Source: Ectopseudomonas mendocina
Lineage (GTDB): Bacteria > Pseudomonadota > Gammaproteobacteria > Pseudomonadales > Pseudomonadaceae
NCBI RefSeq assembly: GCF_008041835.1
Contig: NZ_VRYE01000091.1
Coordinates: 1-37,532 of the forward strand
Length of the DNA stretch: 37,532 bases
Direction of reading: 5' to 3'
In this document: positions 8,336-17,486 of the stretch, piece after piece
How the letters are laid out: every line of letters begins with the position of its first letter
Position numbering within the stretch: position 1 is the stretch's first letter
Position numbers and translations under genes: made by a program
Notes under the pieces: model-generated
What the model was told of the DNA's origin: nothing
The model's input: the letters and a program-made list of their open reading frames with translations, nothing else
Databases searched by the model: none

Positions 8336-11300
8336 TCATTGCGGTTTTTCGAAGGGTTTGTCGAAGCTGATCTGCGGATCCTGCAGCGGCCCCTTGACGT
8401 CGTACTGCACGCTGGCGAAACGCGCGACCTTGTCACCCAGCAACTTGTCGGCCACGAACAACGCCCCGCCAATGGCCGGCGCGCCGACAATCAGTGCTGC
8501 CAGTGGCAAGTTGTTGGTCACCGGCAGGGTCACCAGCAGCTTGGCGTCGATGCGCTCATCGCGCATGTCCAGATTGCCATTGAGCTCCAGGTTGCTCGAC
8601 GGCCCCGCCAGGGTGATCGGCTCCCGGGTGACGAACAGACCATTGGTGGCCTGCAGGTTGCCCTTGACCCGGTCGTAACTCAGCCCCTTGCCCAGCAGGT
8701 CGGAGAAGTCCAGGCGCAGACGCCGGCCAATCGAGTTGAAGTTGAGCAGGCCGAATACCCGCAGCGCCTGGGCCGAACCCTGCACTTCGACGAACTGGCC
8801 CTTACGTAGCGAAGGATCGAGATTGCCGGAAAAACGCCTGAGCGAGAACCACGCCGGAGAGCCGGGCCAGGTGGCATCGGCGTCTACCCGGAAACTTTCG
8901 CTGGTAACGCTGGGGGCATAATCCCAGGCTTGCAGAATGTCGCCGAGATCCTTGCCCTGTAGGCGCCCCTTGTACCAGCTTTGGGTATTGCCAGGCGTGC
9001 CTCGCCAGCCACCACTACCACCAATCTTCAGCCCCTGCAGATCGAGGTCGAGTTCATCGAAACGCACGCCCTGCGCCTCGGGCCTGACCTTGAGCGACCA
9101 GGCGCCCAGCACCTTGTCGCCACGCTGTACACGCTGAATACGGATATCCATGGCCGGCAGCGTGCCGGGATCGAAATCGGCCAGAGGATCAGGCGCATCG
9201 ACGACCTTCGCCGCTTCGGCGTCCGGCGCCGGCAGGCGTACATACTGCAGGTCGATGGCAATCGGCGTCTCCGCACCATCGGCCAACCGCACACGCCCGG
9301 CGGCCAACTCGCTGTCGATCTGCAAGGCCCAGGCCTGGTCTTCTCGCGCCAGGCCAAGCGTCAGTTGCTCGACCTCCTGACCAAAACCACGGAAGCGCCC
9401 AATGTCCAGCCGCACACTGCGCAGCAGGCGCTGGCTATCGGCATCCACCTTGACCGGATGATTGCTGCCGAGTTGCTTCCAGGCATCGAGATCCAGTTCG
9501 TCCAAGCGCCCGCGCACGCGCAGCCCCTGGCCAGGCGGCAACCCCGCCGGGGCACCACCGAGCACCAGTTCACCCCGACCGTCGGCCAGCGCGCCAGGAG
9601 GTGCGGCCAGATTCAGGCTAGCCAGATCGCCATACTCGGCCCAGTAGCGGCGCTCGCGACCGGCCAGGGTCATGCGCCAGCTGGCATCACGCGCCTGCTG
9701 CGCCGTCTTGCCGAAGGGGGCTGGAAGCTCGACCGCCACACCGCGCAGGTTGGAGTCGACACGTAATTGACTGTCATCGCCATCGAGCGTCAAGCGCAGG
9801 CGATACGGCAGCACGCCGCTGACCGGCATTTTCTGCGGTCCGCCCAGCCATTGGCTGAGGGTTTCGACCTGCACCTGGCCACGCAGATCGAAACGTGTAA
9901 GCGCCTTGCCACGCGCACCCTCGGCGCTGATCTTGCCGCGTACCGGGCGCCCGAAGACCTCGGCACGCACATCCGGCGCACTCAAGCCAGCGGCGCTGTT
10001 GAAGCGAAATGCCCCCTGCAGCTTGCTCAGTTGCAGATCGGGATTGGCCAGCTTGAGACTCGCGCCCTCGGTGGCGAAATCCACGACCACAACAGGTGGC
10101 ACCCCTTTTTGCAGCGGAATATCCAGTTGCAGGCGACCGGCCAGCGGGCCGTCGCCCTGCCAGCCAGCGAAGAGCTCCTGTGTCCCCAGTGGCGCTTCCT
10201 GCAACAGCTTGATGGCGTCGGGCAGGCTGCTCTGTACATCGCCGTCGAGCTGCAGGCGCGGCGGCTTGCCATCATGCAACAAGGGGATGTTGGCGATCAC
10301 GTCACTGACCTGGCTTTGCAGCAGGCGCCCATTCTGCAGGCGCACGCGTACTGCATCGTCCTCGATCAACACCTCGCCCACACCCTCCCGCAGCGAAGGC
10401 CAGCCCGGTTGAAAGGCCAGCTCGGCATCCTTGACCTTGAAAAACAGGCTGATGCTGCGCGCGCCGAGCTCTGCACCCTTGCTCAATGACCCCTGATACT
10501 GAAAGTAGCCTTGCTCGACATGGCCGGCGCGAATCGCCGTCTTCAACCACTGGTCAAGCTCGCGGCTCATCCCCGGTGAGCGGCTCGGTAGGTACTTCTC
10601 GGTATAGGCCGCGTCACCATCACGCAGCCCGACGCGCAGATCCATGTAGTCCTCCGCCTCGGGGTCGCGCAGCAGACGGATCAGCATGTCACCGGCGATC
10701 TGCCCCTCCTCGCCATCAAGGCGCATATAGGGGCTGTACAGGGTCAGGCCGGTTTCGCTCCAGTCCCAACTCAAGCGCGCCTGAGCATGGCGATAGCGCC
10801 AGGGTTTGGGGAACAGTTGATCCAGGTGCAGGGCGAAATCCTCGGTATTGAGGCGCAACTCACCTTTGAACAGGTTGCCCGAGGCACTGCCGGTGACATT
10901 CTCCACGGCCGGCGCGCCGTGATAGGCCTGTATCCCCACCCCGTCCAGATTGGCGGCGAACTGCAGGCGCTCTGCACCTTCACGTTGCGGGTAGTAGTCG
11001 AGCAGCAGGTTGTTGACCGCACCGACCGGCGCCAGCGCGACCAGCACATCGCGTGCAGTTTCGGGCATCGGCAGCAACGCCTGCACCAAGGGTGCCCACG
11101 CGGCGAGATCGAGGCGGTCGGCCGTCAGCGCCCAGCGCTCGTCAGCCTCACCCGTGTCACTCTGTTTCAGCTTCAGGTGCAGCTCACCAATGCGCTGTTC
11201 GCCATGGCTCAGGGCCAGGGAATCGATCTGCGCACGCACACCCTGCTCGTCTTGCTCGAAGAAGGCATTGAACGCCACATCCCTGAGCGTCACCGGAGCC

Positions 11301-12178
11301 CGCTCAGCCTGACCACCCACCAGCTCGGGGGCATGCAGGCGCAAGGCCCCCTTGTGCAGGGCCAGACCACGACCCTGCAACCACAGCTCACCGCCGGCCT
11401 GCAGGTGCTGCGCCTGCCAGTCGCCAAGCAGCGATTTTGGCAGCCAGGCCGCCCAGTCACTCTGCGGCAAGCTCAAATAGAGTTCGGACTCGGCCTCGCG
11501 CCAACTCTCAGGCTGCATCCGTGTGCGCAAGCGCAGCGCCACCGGTTGACCGTCGGGCAGCAGCAAGCGGCCGTCGAGGCGCTGGCTGTTACTGCCGTAA
11601 CGCAAGCTCAGATTGACGTAGCTGAGCAACAGCGGCGCCTGATCGAGCGGCTGCAGCACCACACGACTGTCGAGCAGACTGATGCGGTGCACGATCTGCA
11701 ACCGCTCCAGTAGCTGTTCGACATTCAACTCGGGACCGCTGCGCTGTGGCATCCCTTGCAACTGCCAGCCACCTTCGGCGTTCTGCTGCACGTTCAGCTG
11801 CAGACCATCGAACTGCAGGTGGGCGATGCGCGGTTGGCGTGCCAGCAGGCTGCCACCCACGTCCGGCACCAGTCGCACGCGCTCCAGGCTCAGGCCTTGC
11901 TCCTCGCTACCCAGACGCACATCATGCGCCTCCAGCACCGGGGCAAACCCCTGCCAGCGCCCCTCGAGACGGCCGATACGCACCGGCACGCCCAACTGCG
12001 CACTGGCGCGATCCTCCAGCTCGAGGCGGTATTCGGCCACCAGCGGTACCAGTTCACGACCCAGGCTGACGTACAGCGCCGCCAGCACCAGCAAGGCGGC
12101 GCACAGCCCCAGCCCCCAGCGCAGCAGCGCCGAGAACAGGCGCGCCAGGGTATTTATCCGGGTGCTGGCGGTGCTCAG
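8336..12178 (-). CDS. yhdP: YhdP, AsmA/TamB-like envelope protein
   Basis: YhdP is a very long inner-membrane-anchored bridge protein that, with TamB and YdbH, moves phospholipids to the outer membrane in E. coli. The product has one N-terminal membrane segment (LLRWGLGLCAALLVLAALYV), a long beta-rich periplasmic body of DUF3971/AsmA type, and the C-terminal segment SFDKPFEKPQ. No ATG or GTG is available. The frame is open back to a CTG at 12178-12176 that overlaps the rng stop as CTGA; this gives about 1280 residues and the full membrane anchor. The next option, TTG at 12094, cuts into that segment. Confidence 0.88.
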   Translation of the reverse strand: MSTASTRINTLARLFSALLRWGLGLCAALLVLAALYVSLGRELVPLVAEYRLELEDRASAQLGVPVRIGRLEGRWQGFAPVLEAHDVRLGSEEQGLSLERVRLVPDVGGSLLARQPRIAHLQFDGLQLNVQQNAEGGWQLQGMPQRSGPELNVEQLLERLQIVHRISLLDSRVVLQPLDQAPLLLSYVNLSLRYGSNSQRLDGRLLLPDGQPVALRLRTRMQPESWREAESELYLSLPQSDWAAWLPKSLLGDWQAQHLQAGGELWLQGRGLALHKGALRLHAPELVGGQAERAPVTLRDVAFNAFFEQDEQGVRAQIDSLALSHGEQRIGELHLKLKQSDTGEADERWALTADRLDLAAWAPLVQALLPMPETARDVLVALAPVGAVNNLLLDYYPQREGAERLQFAANLDGVGIQAYHGAPAVENVTGSASGNLFKGELRLNTEDFALHLDQLFPKPWRYRHAQARLSWDWSETGLTLYSPYMRLDGEEGQIAGDMLIRLLRDPEAEDYMDLRVGLRDGDAAYTEKYLPSRSPGMSRELDQWLKTAIRAGHVEQGYFQYQGSLSKGAELGARSISLFFKVKDAELAFQPGWPSLREGVGEVLIEDDAVRVRLQNGRLLQSQVSDVIANIPLLHDGKPPRLQLDGDVQSSLPDAIKLLQEAPLGTQELFAGWQGDGPLAGRLQLDIPLQKGVPPVVVVDFATEGASLKLANPDLQLSKLQGAFRFNSAAGLSAPDVRAEVFGRPVRGKISAEGARGKALTRFDLRGQVQVETLSQWLGGPQKMPVSGVLPYRLRLTLDGDDSQLRVDSNLRGVAVELPAPFGKTAQQARDASWRMTLAGRERRYWAEYGDLASLNLAAPPGALADGRGELVLGGAPAGLPPGQGLRVRGRLDELDLDAWKQLGSNHPVKVDADSQRLLRSVRLDIGRFRGFGQEVEQLTLGLAREDQAWALQIDSELAAGRVRLADGAETPIAIDLQYVRLPAPDAEAAKVVDAPDPLADFDPGTLPAMDIRIQRVQRGDKVLGAWSLKVRPEAQGVRFDELDLDLQGLKIGGSGGWRGTPGNTQSWYKGRLQGKDLGDILQAWDYAPSVTSESFRVDADATWPGSPAWFSLRRFSGNLDPSLRKGQFVEVQGSAQALRVFGLLNFNSIGRRLRLDFSDLLGKGLSYDRVKGNLQATNGLFVTREPITLAGPSSNLELNGNLDMRDERIDAKLLVTLPVTNNLPLAALIVGAPAIGGALFVADKLLGDKVARFASVQYDVKGPLQDPQISFDKPFEKPQ

Positions 12179-13632
12179 AGCAGCACCACGTCGTACTGTT
12201 CCTGGGAATACATGGTTTCCACCTGGAACTTGATGGTACGTCCGATAAAGGCTTCCAGATCGGCGACGTTGCCCGACTCTTCATCGAGCAGGCGATCGAC
12301 CACCTTCTGGTTGGCCAGCACGCGATAGCTTTCCGCCTGGTAGGCGCGGGCTTCGCGCAGAATCTCGCGGAAGATCTCGTAGCAGATGGTCTCCGGCGTC
12401 TTCAACTTGCCGCGCCCCTGACAGGCACTGCACGGCTCGCAGAGAATCTGCTCGAGGCTCTCGCGTGTGCGCTTGCGGGTCATCTGCACCAGACCAAGCT
12501 CGGTGATGCCAATGATGTTGGTCTTGGCATGATCGCGTTCGAGCTGCTTTTCCAGGGTGCGCAGCACCTGGCGCTGATGCTCCTCGTCTTCCATGTCGAT
12601 GAAGTCGATGATGATGATGCCGCCCAGGTTGCGCAGGCGCAGCTGGCGGGCAATGGCCGTGGCCGCTTCCAGATTGGTCTTGAAGATGGTTTCTTCGAGG
12701 GTGCGATGGCCGACGAAGGCGCCCGTATTGACGTCGATGGTGCTCATCGCCTCGGCGGGGTCGACCACCAGATAGCCGCCGGATTTCAACGGTACCTTGC
12801 GCTCCAGTGCGCGCTGGATTTCGTCCTCGACGCCATACAGGTCAAAGATGGGCCGCTCGCCTGGATAGTGCTCCAGGCGGTCGGCAATCTCCGGCATCAA
12901 TTCGGCAACGAACTGGGTGATTTTCTGGAAGGTTTCCCGCGAGTCCACGCGGATTTTCTCGGTACGCGGGCTGACCAGGTCGCGCAGGGTGCGCAGTGCC
13001 AGGGACAGATCCTCGTAGATCACCACCGGCGCCCTGGCATGCTGAATCTGCGCGACGATCTGATCCCAAAGGCGGCGCAGATAGCGGATATCGATCAGAA
13101 TTTCATCAGCGCCCGCACCCTCGGCTGCAGTGCGCAGAATGAAGCCGCCGGCTTCCTCGATGCCCTCGGCGGCGACGCAATCGGCGACCACCTGCTTGAG
13201 GCGGTCGCGCTCGGTCCCGTCTTCGATCTTCAGCGAAATTCCGACATGACTGGTACGCGGCATGTACACCAGGTAACGCGAGGGAATCGACAGCTGGGTG
13301 GTCAGGCGCGCGCCCTTGCTGCCGATGGGATCCTTGGTCACCTGCACCACCAGGCTCTGCCCTTCGTGCACCAGGGCGCTGATCGGCTCGACCGCAGCCC
13401 CCTCACGGGTGGAGATTTCCGAAGCATGGATGAACGCCGCCCGCTCCAGGCCGATATCGACGAAGGCCGCCTGCATGCCGGGCAGTACACGCACCACCTT
13501 GCCCTTGTAGATATTGCCGACGATGCCGCGCTTCTGCGTGCGCTCGACGTGCACTTCCTGCAGCACGCCGTTTTCCACCACCGCCACGCGCGACTCCATC
13601 GGCGTGATATTGATCAGAATCTCTTCGCTCAT
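12175..13632 (-). CDS. rng: Ribonuclease G
   Basis: RNase G is the RNase E paralogue that matures the 5' end of 16S rRNA and degrades some mRNAs. The 485-residue length lacks the RNase E C-terminal scaffold. Visible parts are an S1 domain (about 35-120, with GNIYKGKVVRVLPGMQAAFV), the catalytic Asp-bearing motifs TIDVNTG (D300) and IDFIDM (343-346), and a CEPCSAC zinc-link segment. It starts with ATG at 13632, 46 bp after maf, and its stop overlaps the likely CTG start of yhdP. Confidence 0.96.
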   Translation of the reverse strand: MSEEILINITPMESRVAVVENGVLQEVHVERTQKRGIVGNIYKGKVVRVLPGMQAAFVDIGLERAAFIHASEISTREGAAVEPISALVHEGQSLVVQVTKDPIGSKGARLTTQLSIPSRYLVYMPRTSHVGISLKIEDGTERDRLKQVVADCVAAEGIEEAGGFILRTAAEGAGADEILIDIRYLRRLWDQIVAQIQHARAPVVIYEDLSLALRTLRDLVSPRTEKIRVDSRETFQKITQFVAELMPEIADRLEHYPGERPIFDLYGVEDEIQRALERKVPLKSGGYLVVDPAEAMSTIDVNTGAFVGHRTLEETIFKTNLEAATAIARQLRLRNLGGIIIIDFIDMEDEEHQRQVLRTLEKQLERDHAKTNIIGITELGLVQMTRKRTRESLEQILCEPCSACQGRGKLKTPETICYEIFREILREARAYQAESYRVLANQKVVDRLLDEESGNVADLEAFIGRTIKFQVETMYSQEQYDVVLL

Positions 13633-13678
13633 GCATCCATCCCGCTGGATTCAATGCCCGCTCAGCAGGGCAGATAGT

Positions 13679-14275
13679 TTATTTCGCAGCCTGTTGTTGC
13701 CAGCAGGCGATACCGAAATCACCGAGTAACTGCGCCGTCTCACACAATGGCAGCCCGACCACGGCCGAATAGCTGCCTTCGAGACGACTGACGAATACTG
13801 CCGCCAATCCCTGAATACCATAACCGCCCGCTTTGTCGGCGGGTTCGCCACTGGCCCAATAGGCAGCAATTTCGGCATCGCCGAGGTGACGAAAGGTTAC
13901 TTCGCTGCACACCACCTGCGCCGCTTCACGCTGCGCGCTGACCAGGGCTACGGCCGTCATCACCTGATGAGTGCGCCCCGAGAGCCCGCGCAACATGCGA
14001 CTGCAGTCGGCGAAATCCTGCGGTTTACCGAGTATCTGCCCCTCGAGCACTACGGCGGTATCCGCACCCAGCACCACTGCGTCGGCAGATTCGCCTAACG
14101 CAAGCAGCGCAGCACGCGCCTTTTCCCGCGCCAGACGCTCTACACAGGCTGTCGCAGGCTCGTCTGGCAAGGGTGTTTCATCTATCGAGGCGATTTGCGT
14201 GACGCAGGGCACGGCGATCTGAGCCAGCAATTCACGGCGACGGGGCGAGGCGGAAGCCAGAAACAGCGTGGCCAT
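13679..14275 (-). CDS. maf: Maf-family nucleotide pyrophosphatase (YhdE-type)
   Basis: Maf proteins hydrolyse non-canonical or excess nucleoside triphosphates; the YhdE branch prefers dTTP and UTP. The 198-residue protein has the signature LASASPRRRELL at the N-terminus, the catalytic Asp in VLGADTAVV (D72), LGKP at about 87-90, and GGYGIQG. The ATG at 14275 was chosen because it starts directly before the signature motif. The dTTP/UTP activity assignment rests on conserved neighbours (mreD upstream, rng downstream), as in E. coli. Confidence 0.94.
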   Translation of the reverse strand: MATLFLASASPRRRELLAQIAVPCVTQIASIDETPLPDEPATACVERLAREKARAALLALGESADAVVLGADTAVVLEGQILGKPQDFADCSRMLRGLSGRTHQVMTAVALVSAQREAAQVVCSEVTFRHLGDAEIAAYWASGEPADKAGGYGIQGLAAVFVSRLEGSYSAVVGLPLCETAQLLGDFGIACWQQQAAK

Positions 14276-14324
14276 GCGGGTATCTCCTATGAGCGACCGC
14301 AGCCAGCCATGCGTCTGGCTGCGC

Positions 14325-14813
14325 TCAGTTGACGTTGAGGCGCAGATGCAGGCTGCGCAGAATGGCGCAGATCCAGGGCCACAGCAGAGCACTGACCAGT
14401 GCCGGCAAGACGAAGGCCAACGTCGGCGGACGGCTGCCGGTCAGGGCGTTGAGCCACAGTTGCACCAGCTGCGCCAGGCCGAAGACCACCATCAGCACCA
14501 TGCTCTGCTGCCACATGGGAAACATGCGCAAACGCTGATGCAGGCTCAGCACCAGAAAGGTGATCAGGGTCAGAATCAGCGCATTCTGCCCCAGCAAGGT
14601 GCCGAACAGCACATCCTGGGCAAGGCCCAGAACCCAAGCCGTGGTCATACCGACGCGATGCGGCAGGGCCAGCACCCAGTAGGTCAGAATCGAGGCGACC
14701 CACAGCGGGCGACCGATCTGCATGAACTCGGGCAACGGCGAAACACTGAGCAACAAACCGAGCGCCAGGCTCAGCCAGATCACCAAGCCGTTACGGGGCT
14801 GTATATCAGCCAT
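14325..14813 (-). CDS. mreD: Rod-shape-determining protein MreD
   Basis: MreD is the integral-membrane member of the elongasome, working with MreB, MreC, RodA and PBP2. The 162-residue protein is strongly hydrophobic with about five predicted membrane spans and a short charged N-terminus (MADIQPRNGL), consistent with the family. Its ATG overlaps the mreC stop by one base (TGATG), indicating translational coupling. maf follows 49 bp later. Confidence 0.95.
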   Translation of the reverse strand: MADIQPRNGLVIWLSLALGLLLSVSPLPEFMQIGRPLWVASILTYWVLALPHRVGMTTAWVLGLAQDVLFGTLLGQNALILTLITFLVLSLHQRLRMFPMWQQSMVLMVVFGLAQLVQLWLNALTGSRPPTLAFVLPALVSALLWPWICAILRSLHLRLNVN

Positions 14814-15769
14814 CAGTTGCTCTCCTCTGCGGCGGCGTCTGCGGCCGGTGCATCAGTGGCCGGCTGGGCATTGCCACGCGCCTGCTCGGCTTCGCGGTCA
14901 GCGGCCTCCTGAGCCTCGGCCGAATCGTTGGCACGCTGCTCGGGCGTGCGTCGATCGGAGAACACCAGCAGCAGGTAACGGCTGCGATTGAGCGCGGCCG
15001 TGGGGACGGCGCGAACGATGGCAAAAGGCTGGCCGGAGTCGTGAATCACTTCCTTGACCGTCGCTACCGGATAGCCGGCCGGGAAGCGCTGGCCCATGCC
15101 CGAGCTGACCAACAGATCGCCTTCCTTGATATCAGCGGTGTCGGCGACATGACGCAACTCCAGGCGCTCGGGGTTGCCGGTGCCGACGGCGATGGCGCGC
15201 AGGCCGTTGCGGTTGACCTGCACCGGAATGCTGTGGGTGTTGTCGGTCAGCAACAGCACGCGCGAGGTGTAGGGCATGATCTCGACCACCTGGCCCATCA
15301 GACCGCGCGCATCGAGCACTGGCTGACCAAGGAACACGCCATCCTTCTCGCCCTTGTCGATCAGGATGCGGTGGGTATAGGGGTTGGGGTCGACGCCGAT
15401 CAGTTCGCTGACCAGCACCTCTTCGTCCACCAGCGCAGCCGAGTTGAGCAGCTCGCGCAGGCGCACGTTCTGCTCGGTGAGCGCGGCCAGCTTTTGCAGG
15501 CGGCGTTGCAGCAGCAGCGCCTCGGCCTTGAGCTTCTCGTTTTCGGCCATCAACTCGCTGCGCGAGGAGATCTGCTGGGTCGCACCGTCCCAGACGCGCA
15601 CAGGCGCATCGGCCAACCAGTAGAAGGGCGTGAGCACCAGGCCCATCTGGCTGCGCAGCGGCTTGAGCGTCTCGAAACGGGCATCGACCACCATCAGCAC
15701 CGCCGACAACACGGCGAATACCAACAGACGAATGCCCAGCGAGGGGCCTTTGGCGAAGAGCGGCTTAAT
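14813..15769 (-). CDS. mreC: Cell shape protein MreC, probable ATT start
   Basis: MreC is a bitopic inner-membrane protein whose periplasmic domain activates PBP2 in the elongasome. From the proposed start the 318-residue protein has a short basic N-terminus, one membrane segment (about 12-30), a coiled coil (MAENEKLKAEALLLQRRLQ) and the beta-barrel MreC domain. It ends in an Ala/Glu-rich low-complexity tail. Start choice: AAGGAG at 15781-15776 lies exactly 6 nt before an ATT codon at 15769, giving the N-terminus (M)IKPLFAKGPS. The in-frame GTG at 15805 has no ribosome site. An annotation using GTG would be 330 residues. Confidence 0.93.
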   Translation of the reverse strand: MKPLFAKGPSLGIRLLVFAVLSAVLMVVDARFETLKPLRSQMGLVLTPFYWLADAPVRVWDGATQQISSRSELMAENEKLKAEALLLQRRLQKLAALTEQNVRLRELLNSAALVDEEVLVSELIGVDPNPYTHRILIDKGEKDGVFLGQPVLDARGLMGQVVEIMPYTSRVLLLTDNTHSIPVQVNRNGLRAIAVGTGNPERLELRHVADTADIKEGDLLVSSGMGQRFPAGYPVATVKEVIHDSGQPFAIVRAVPTAALNRSRYLLLVFSDRRTPEQRANDSAEAQEAADREAEQARGNAQPATDAPAADAAAEESN

Positions 15770-15876
15770 GACCTGCTCCTTGTGCGCCACAGGGGCGAAA
15801 AGCACGCGGATTCATGCGAAGGGCGAACCGGTCAAACGAAGAGTGGGCCGAGTGTACTGCAATGCTCGAATATACG

Positions 15877-15898
15877 CGTGCCGCCCGGAGGCGGCACG
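15877..15898 (-). other. Strong hairpin between mreB and mreC
   Basis: A perfect 9-bp GC-rich stem (CGTGCCGCC/GGCGGCACG) with a 4-nt loop lies in the 149-bp gap between mreB and mreC. On the transcribed strand it is followed by CGTATATT, not a T-run. It may protect or attenuate the transcript so that mreB exceeds mreCD, as known in other rods. A weak -10-like TACACT lies further down. Confidence 0.5.
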
Positions 15899-15918
15899 GC
15901 GGATACGCGGGGTGAACC

Positions 15919-16956
15919 TTACTCGGTGGAGAGCAGGTCCATGGCGTGGCGATCCATCATTTCCAGGGCCTTGCCGCCGCCACGGGCGACGCAGGTCAGC
16001 GGGTCTTCGGCGACGATCACCGGCAGGCCGGTTTCCTGCGAGAGCAGCTTGTCCAGGTCACGCAGCAGTGCGCCACCACCGGTCAGCACCAGACCGCGCT
16101 CGGCAATGTCCGAGGCCAACTCGGGCGGCGACTGCTCCAGCGCGCTCTTGACCGCCTGGACGATGGTCGCCAGCGACTCCTGCAGCGCTTCGAGCACCTC
16201 GTTGGAATTCAGGGTAAAGCTGCGCGGTACGCCCTCGGCCAGGTTACGGCCGCGCACGTCAACTTCGCGGATCTCGCCGCCCGGGTAGGCGGTGCCGATT
16301 TCCTGCTTGATACGCTCGGCGGTACCTTCACCGATCAGCGAACCGTAGTTGCGGCGCACGTAGGTGATGATGGCTTCGTCGAAGCGGTCGCCGCCGACGC
16401 GAACGGACTCGGCATAGACCACGCCATTCAGGGAAATCAGGGCGATCTCGGTGGTACCGCCGCCGATGTCGACGACCATCGAGCCACGGGCTTCCTCGAC
16501 CGGCAAGCCGGCGCCGATGGCGGCCGCCATCGGTTCTTCGATCAGGAACACTTCACGGGCACCAGCACCGAGCGCCGATTCACGAATGGCCCGGCGCTCG
16601 ACCTGGGTCGACTTGCACGGCACGCAGATCAGCACACGCGGCGAAGGCTGCAGGAAGCTGTTTTCATGAACCTTGTTGATGAAGTACTGCAGCATCTTTT
16701 CGCAGACGCTGAAGTCGGCGATCACGCCGTCTTTCATCGGGCGAATCGCGGAAATGTTACCGGGGGTACGACCGAGCATGCGCTTGGCCTCGGTGCCGAC
16801 AGCCACAACACTCTTCTGGTTGCCGTGGGTGCGGATGGCGACGACGGACGGCTCATCCAGGACAATACCGCGCTCGCGTACATAAATAAGGGTATTGGCA
16901 GTGCCCAGGTCGATCGACAGATCGCTGGAAAACATGCCACGCAGTTTCTTGAACAT
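15919..16956 (-). CDS. mreB: Actin-like rod-shape protein MreB
   Basis: MreB polymerises under the inner membrane and positions the cell-wall elongation machinery. The 345-residue protein opens with an amphipathic MFKKLRGMFSSDLS helix. It then shows the actin-fold phosphate loops IDLGTANTLIYV and VVDIGGGTTEIALIS and the adenosine motif LTGGGALLRDLD. Length and start (ATG at 16956) match gammaproteobacterial MreB. It is the first gene of the minus-strand run down to tldD and is divergent from gatC across 227 bp. Confidence 0.98.
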   Translation of the reverse strand: MFKKLRGMFSSDLSIDLGTANTLIYVRERGIVLDEPSVVAIRTHGNQKSVVAVGTEAKRMLGRTPGNISAIRPMKDGVIADFSVCEKMLQYFINKVHENSFLQPSPRVLICVPCKSTQVERRAIRESALGAGAREVFLIEEPMAAAIGAGLPVEEARGSMVVDIGGGTTEIALISLNGVVYAESVRVGGDRFDEAIITYVRRNYGSLIGEGTAERIKQEIGTAYPGGEIREVDVRGRNLAEGVPRSFTLNSNEVLEALQESLATIVQAVKSALEQSPPELASDIAERGLVLTGGGALLRDLDKLLSQETGLPVIVAEDPLTCVARGGGKALEMMDRHAMDLLSTE

Positions 16957-17048
16957 TAGGAAGGGACCCTAGGCAACGCGTGGGTGAAGGCCAGGCGCGC
17001 AAAACGCGCAGGTAAAAAGTGCGGCAGACTCTAACAACGGCAGGGATT

Positions 17049-17075
17049 TTGAGCAAGGCGGCAATATGGTAGATT
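17049..17075 (+). promoter_or_regulatory. Candidate gatC promoter in the mreB-gatC divergent region
   Basis: TTGAGC at 17049 and an extended -10 TGG-TAGATT ending at 17075 are separated by 15 bp, which is short, so the extended -10 would carry most of the strength. The element is about 110 bp before gatC. The 227-bp gap (16957-17183) must also hold the mreB promoter, which I could not place with confidence. A GCGCG/CGCGC mini-hairpin lies in the mreB leader near 16996-17010. Confidence 0.35.
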
Positions 17076-17183
17076 GCCTGTTTTTCCGGGCCTTGTAGCT
17101 GCACATCGCGGCCTTTGACCGCCGGCTCGCGACATCCGTTCCCTGCATGCCCTCTCAGTCACACTTCCACTGGAGAACCCCCG

Positions 17184-17471
17184 ATGGCGCTTGAACGCTC
17201 CGAGGTGGAAAAAATCGCCCACCTGGCCCGCCTGGGTCTGAATGACGGCGATATTCCGCAAACCACCGAGACCCTGAACAACATCCTCGGCCTGATCGAT
17301 CAGATGCAGGCGGTCGATACCCAGGGCATCGAACCCCTGGCCCACCCGCTGGAAGCGACCCAGCGCCTGCGTGCCGACGTGGTCACCGAGCGCAACCAGC
17401 GCGACGCCTACCAGGCCATCGCCCCGGCCGTGGAAAGCGGCCTGTATCTGGTTCCCAAAGTCATCGAGTAA
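17184..17471 (+). CDS. gatC: Asp/Glu-tRNA amidotransferase subunit C
   Basis: GatC is the small structural subunit of GatCAB, which converts misacylated Asp-tRNA(Asn) and/or Glu-tRNA(Gln) to the amide form. The 95-residue protein has the family start MALERSEVEKIAHLARLGL and end SGLYLVPKVIE. The ATG at 17184 is preceded by a TGGAGA ribosome site; an upstream in-frame start adds residues not seen in the family. It precedes gatA by 15 bp. Confidence 0.96.
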   Translation: MALERSEVEKIAHLARLGLNDGDIPQTTETLNNILGLIDQMQAVDTQGIEPLAHPLEATQRLRADVVTERNQRDAYQAIAPAVESGLYLVPKVIE

Positions 17472-17486
17472 GGAAAGCCTTCCGCC

